64,000 bases of DNA from Membranipora membranacea (taxonomy: Eukaryota; Bryozoa; Gymnolaemata; Cheilostomatida; Membraniporidae): positions 10,512,062-10,576,061 of the forward strand of contig OU612074.1 of the NCBI GenBank assembly GCA_914767715.1, in the 5' to 3' direction. This document shows, one piece after another, positions 62,511 through 64,000 of this stretch (position 1 is its first letter; each line of letters opens with the position of its first letter). The position numbers were made by a program, and so were the translations under genes. Under the pieces are notes generated by a model that worked only from the letters and a program-made list of their open reading frames with translations, did not search any database and was not told the origin of the DNA.

Positions 62511-63169
62511 TGGCTATCTCATTATCTCGGACTAGGATCTAAGTCGGCCACCATTGGTCGACTATCGCCTTATTCACTTTTTGGCAGCTTATGCTTATCT
62601 AGAATGTGCGACAATGTATGTGTGAGGGTTATTGGGTTAAGGCCCATAGCTGGGACCACTGCATGGTAGTGTTGAACTGTTTGTTCTGGCATACCAGCAG
62701 TGTTTACAGTGCTTGCAGTCACATATCTATCCATGAGACATTCACTATGTTTCCATGTGTCGATTTTGTAAGGATTTCGGGAGTAATCGCCCCATGGAAA
62801 CGGCATTAAAATCAAATTCCGATTGTGACGAATGACTTTTTGAACGCGAATATCCATACCGTGTTAGTATGTGAAAATATTTCAATGCTTGCTTCTAGAG
62901 TTCCTTTTCATACCAACAATTTTAAGCAATAGAGGAGAAAGCGATATAGGCATGGTAGGAATTAATCATTTAGGAAATTAACATGACTGGAATAACGGGG
63001 ATACCCTAAAATCTTTGAACCCGGACTATTTGTTCTGAGTACGTATAAAGCTGGATTACTACAATATGGGAATCTGTCGGCGTATGAATGTTATTTCCTA
63101 CAAGGAGAGCCAGTATCTGTAATGTTTGTTTTATCAACTGATTGAGGAGGGAGTTGGAGGGAGGGGGGG

Positions 63170-63395
63170 GGGGTTCTTTAAATTGAAACAGCCAAAATTG
63201 CAATCAGATTGCTCAATGAGTGAGTGAGTGGGATCTACTAGGGTCCTGCTCACAATACCGTCACTCTCTGATGGAATTATCTATATTCTGAGAGAGGGAT
63301 TTGGAAAAAGATTTGTCCAACTGAGCAATTTTTAGCGATTTGATAGTGATAATTTGCTGTGGTAAAACATCGCTCATTCTAATTGAAAGACTCCC
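63170..63395 (+). mobile_element. ~225-bp MITE with GGG(G)T(C)TTTAAAT ends, copy 2
   Basis: Partner of 53,595-53,834; here the ends are 'gggttctttaaattg' and 'aattgaaagactccc'. A run of G (63,161-63,172) adjoins it. Confidence 0.7.
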
Positions 63396-63399
63396 TTGC

Positions 63400-64000
63400 A
63401 TCTGAACTGTTTGGTTTATCATAAAAGGGTAGAGGTCTTATATTTGTATCAAAGGAGGATAGACGAAACCTCTTACCTGCAGACAAACCTTGAACGCATT
63501 TATTAGTACATTAGTATGTTCATCCCCTCCCACCCTACCTGGTTTATCATACCAATGACCAATGAGAACTTTTAATCTTTGCTCATACTTTCATAAAAGG
63601 CTGTGAGATTTATTTCTGAGCTTATTGACCAAGTCTGATGTAGAGTATTACGAAATTGGCTAGTGGTGGATAAAAGCAGTAGTTATCCCTCTGGTGTTAT
63701 TGCTCTTACCTACCAAAAGATAAGCACCTTTAATGGCAAACAGTCCTGAATTGATGCGCAAGTTAGATTTTCTGTGTTCTATATTAAATTCAACATGTCA
63801 TCAACACTTCTTCCGCACATCAAACCTTCCCCTATTTATCTTTTAGCCACCCCTTTTTTCATAAAAATCAAGTGGTGAATGTATTGTAACAGCTGTTTGT
63901 ATTACTTATCCTTGTCGTAAGCTAACTAAATGTCTTTCAACCCAAACCAACTCTTTTTCTAGAAGTCAGTCACTAGCCATTCGGGAGTTAGGACTTAGGT
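63400..64000. other. Non-genic stretch at the window end
   Basis: Nothing supported. Confidence 0.4.

Overview
The window is nuclear DNA of an animal, almost certainly an invertebrate. It is AT-rich by eye and has spliceosomal introns with GT-AG ends. It carries two conserved animal genes (Cdc42 and Tollip) and is crowded with DNA-transposon debris, foldback MITEs, tRNA-derived SINE remnants and LINE fragments. I cannot name the species or phylum from the sequence.

Layout. 1-2,019: subterminal tandem repeats and an inverted-repeat element of a transposon family that recurs at 29-33.6 kb. 3.4-7.04 kb: two small minus-strand genes for secreted cysteine-containing peptides, each with a TATA box, a short non-coding first exon and a signal peptide that begins just after the first intron. 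5.87-10.14 kb: a large inverted repeat with arms of about 420 bp around the second peptide gene. 10.9-13.6 kb: a second inverted-repeat element. 13.6-17.7 kb: LINE and SINE fragments. 17,752-26,174: a near-identical head-to-tail duplication of about 4.1-4.3 kb. Each copy holds a TATA box, a first exon and a signal-peptide exon, and one downstream exon at 26,227 can serve both. 28.2-28.9 kb: a direct repeat with a GGGTGT array. 29,068-33,645: a DNA transposon carrying a five-exon zinc-finger-like gene and nine copies of a ~175-bp satellite repeat. 34.2-35.95 kb: a minus-strand secreted Gly/Arg/Met-rich repeat protein whose reading frame breaks in the middle. 40.7-47.3 kb: a complete cdc42 gene on the plus strand. 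48.97-56.23 kb: a complete seven-exon tollip gene on the minus strand. 56.3-64 kb: no gene seen, only MITEs, a LINE 3' end, minisatellites and a SINE-like piece.

Function. Cdc42 (membrane-anchored Rho GTPase) and Tollip (endosomal/ubiquitin adaptor of Toll-type signalling) are housekeeping or signalling genes facing each other tail to tail; nothing shows a joint role. The original part of the window is its set of small secreted-protein genes. Four transcription units in three places (4.2, 6.6 and 35.6 kb, plus the duplicated unit at 19-26 kb) share one plan: TATA box, about 80-90 bp to the first splice donor, untranslated exon 1, and a signal-peptide ATG shortly after the exon-2 acceptor. I recognise none of their products. 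All gene models are hand-made from splice signals and reading phase, without transcript evidence.
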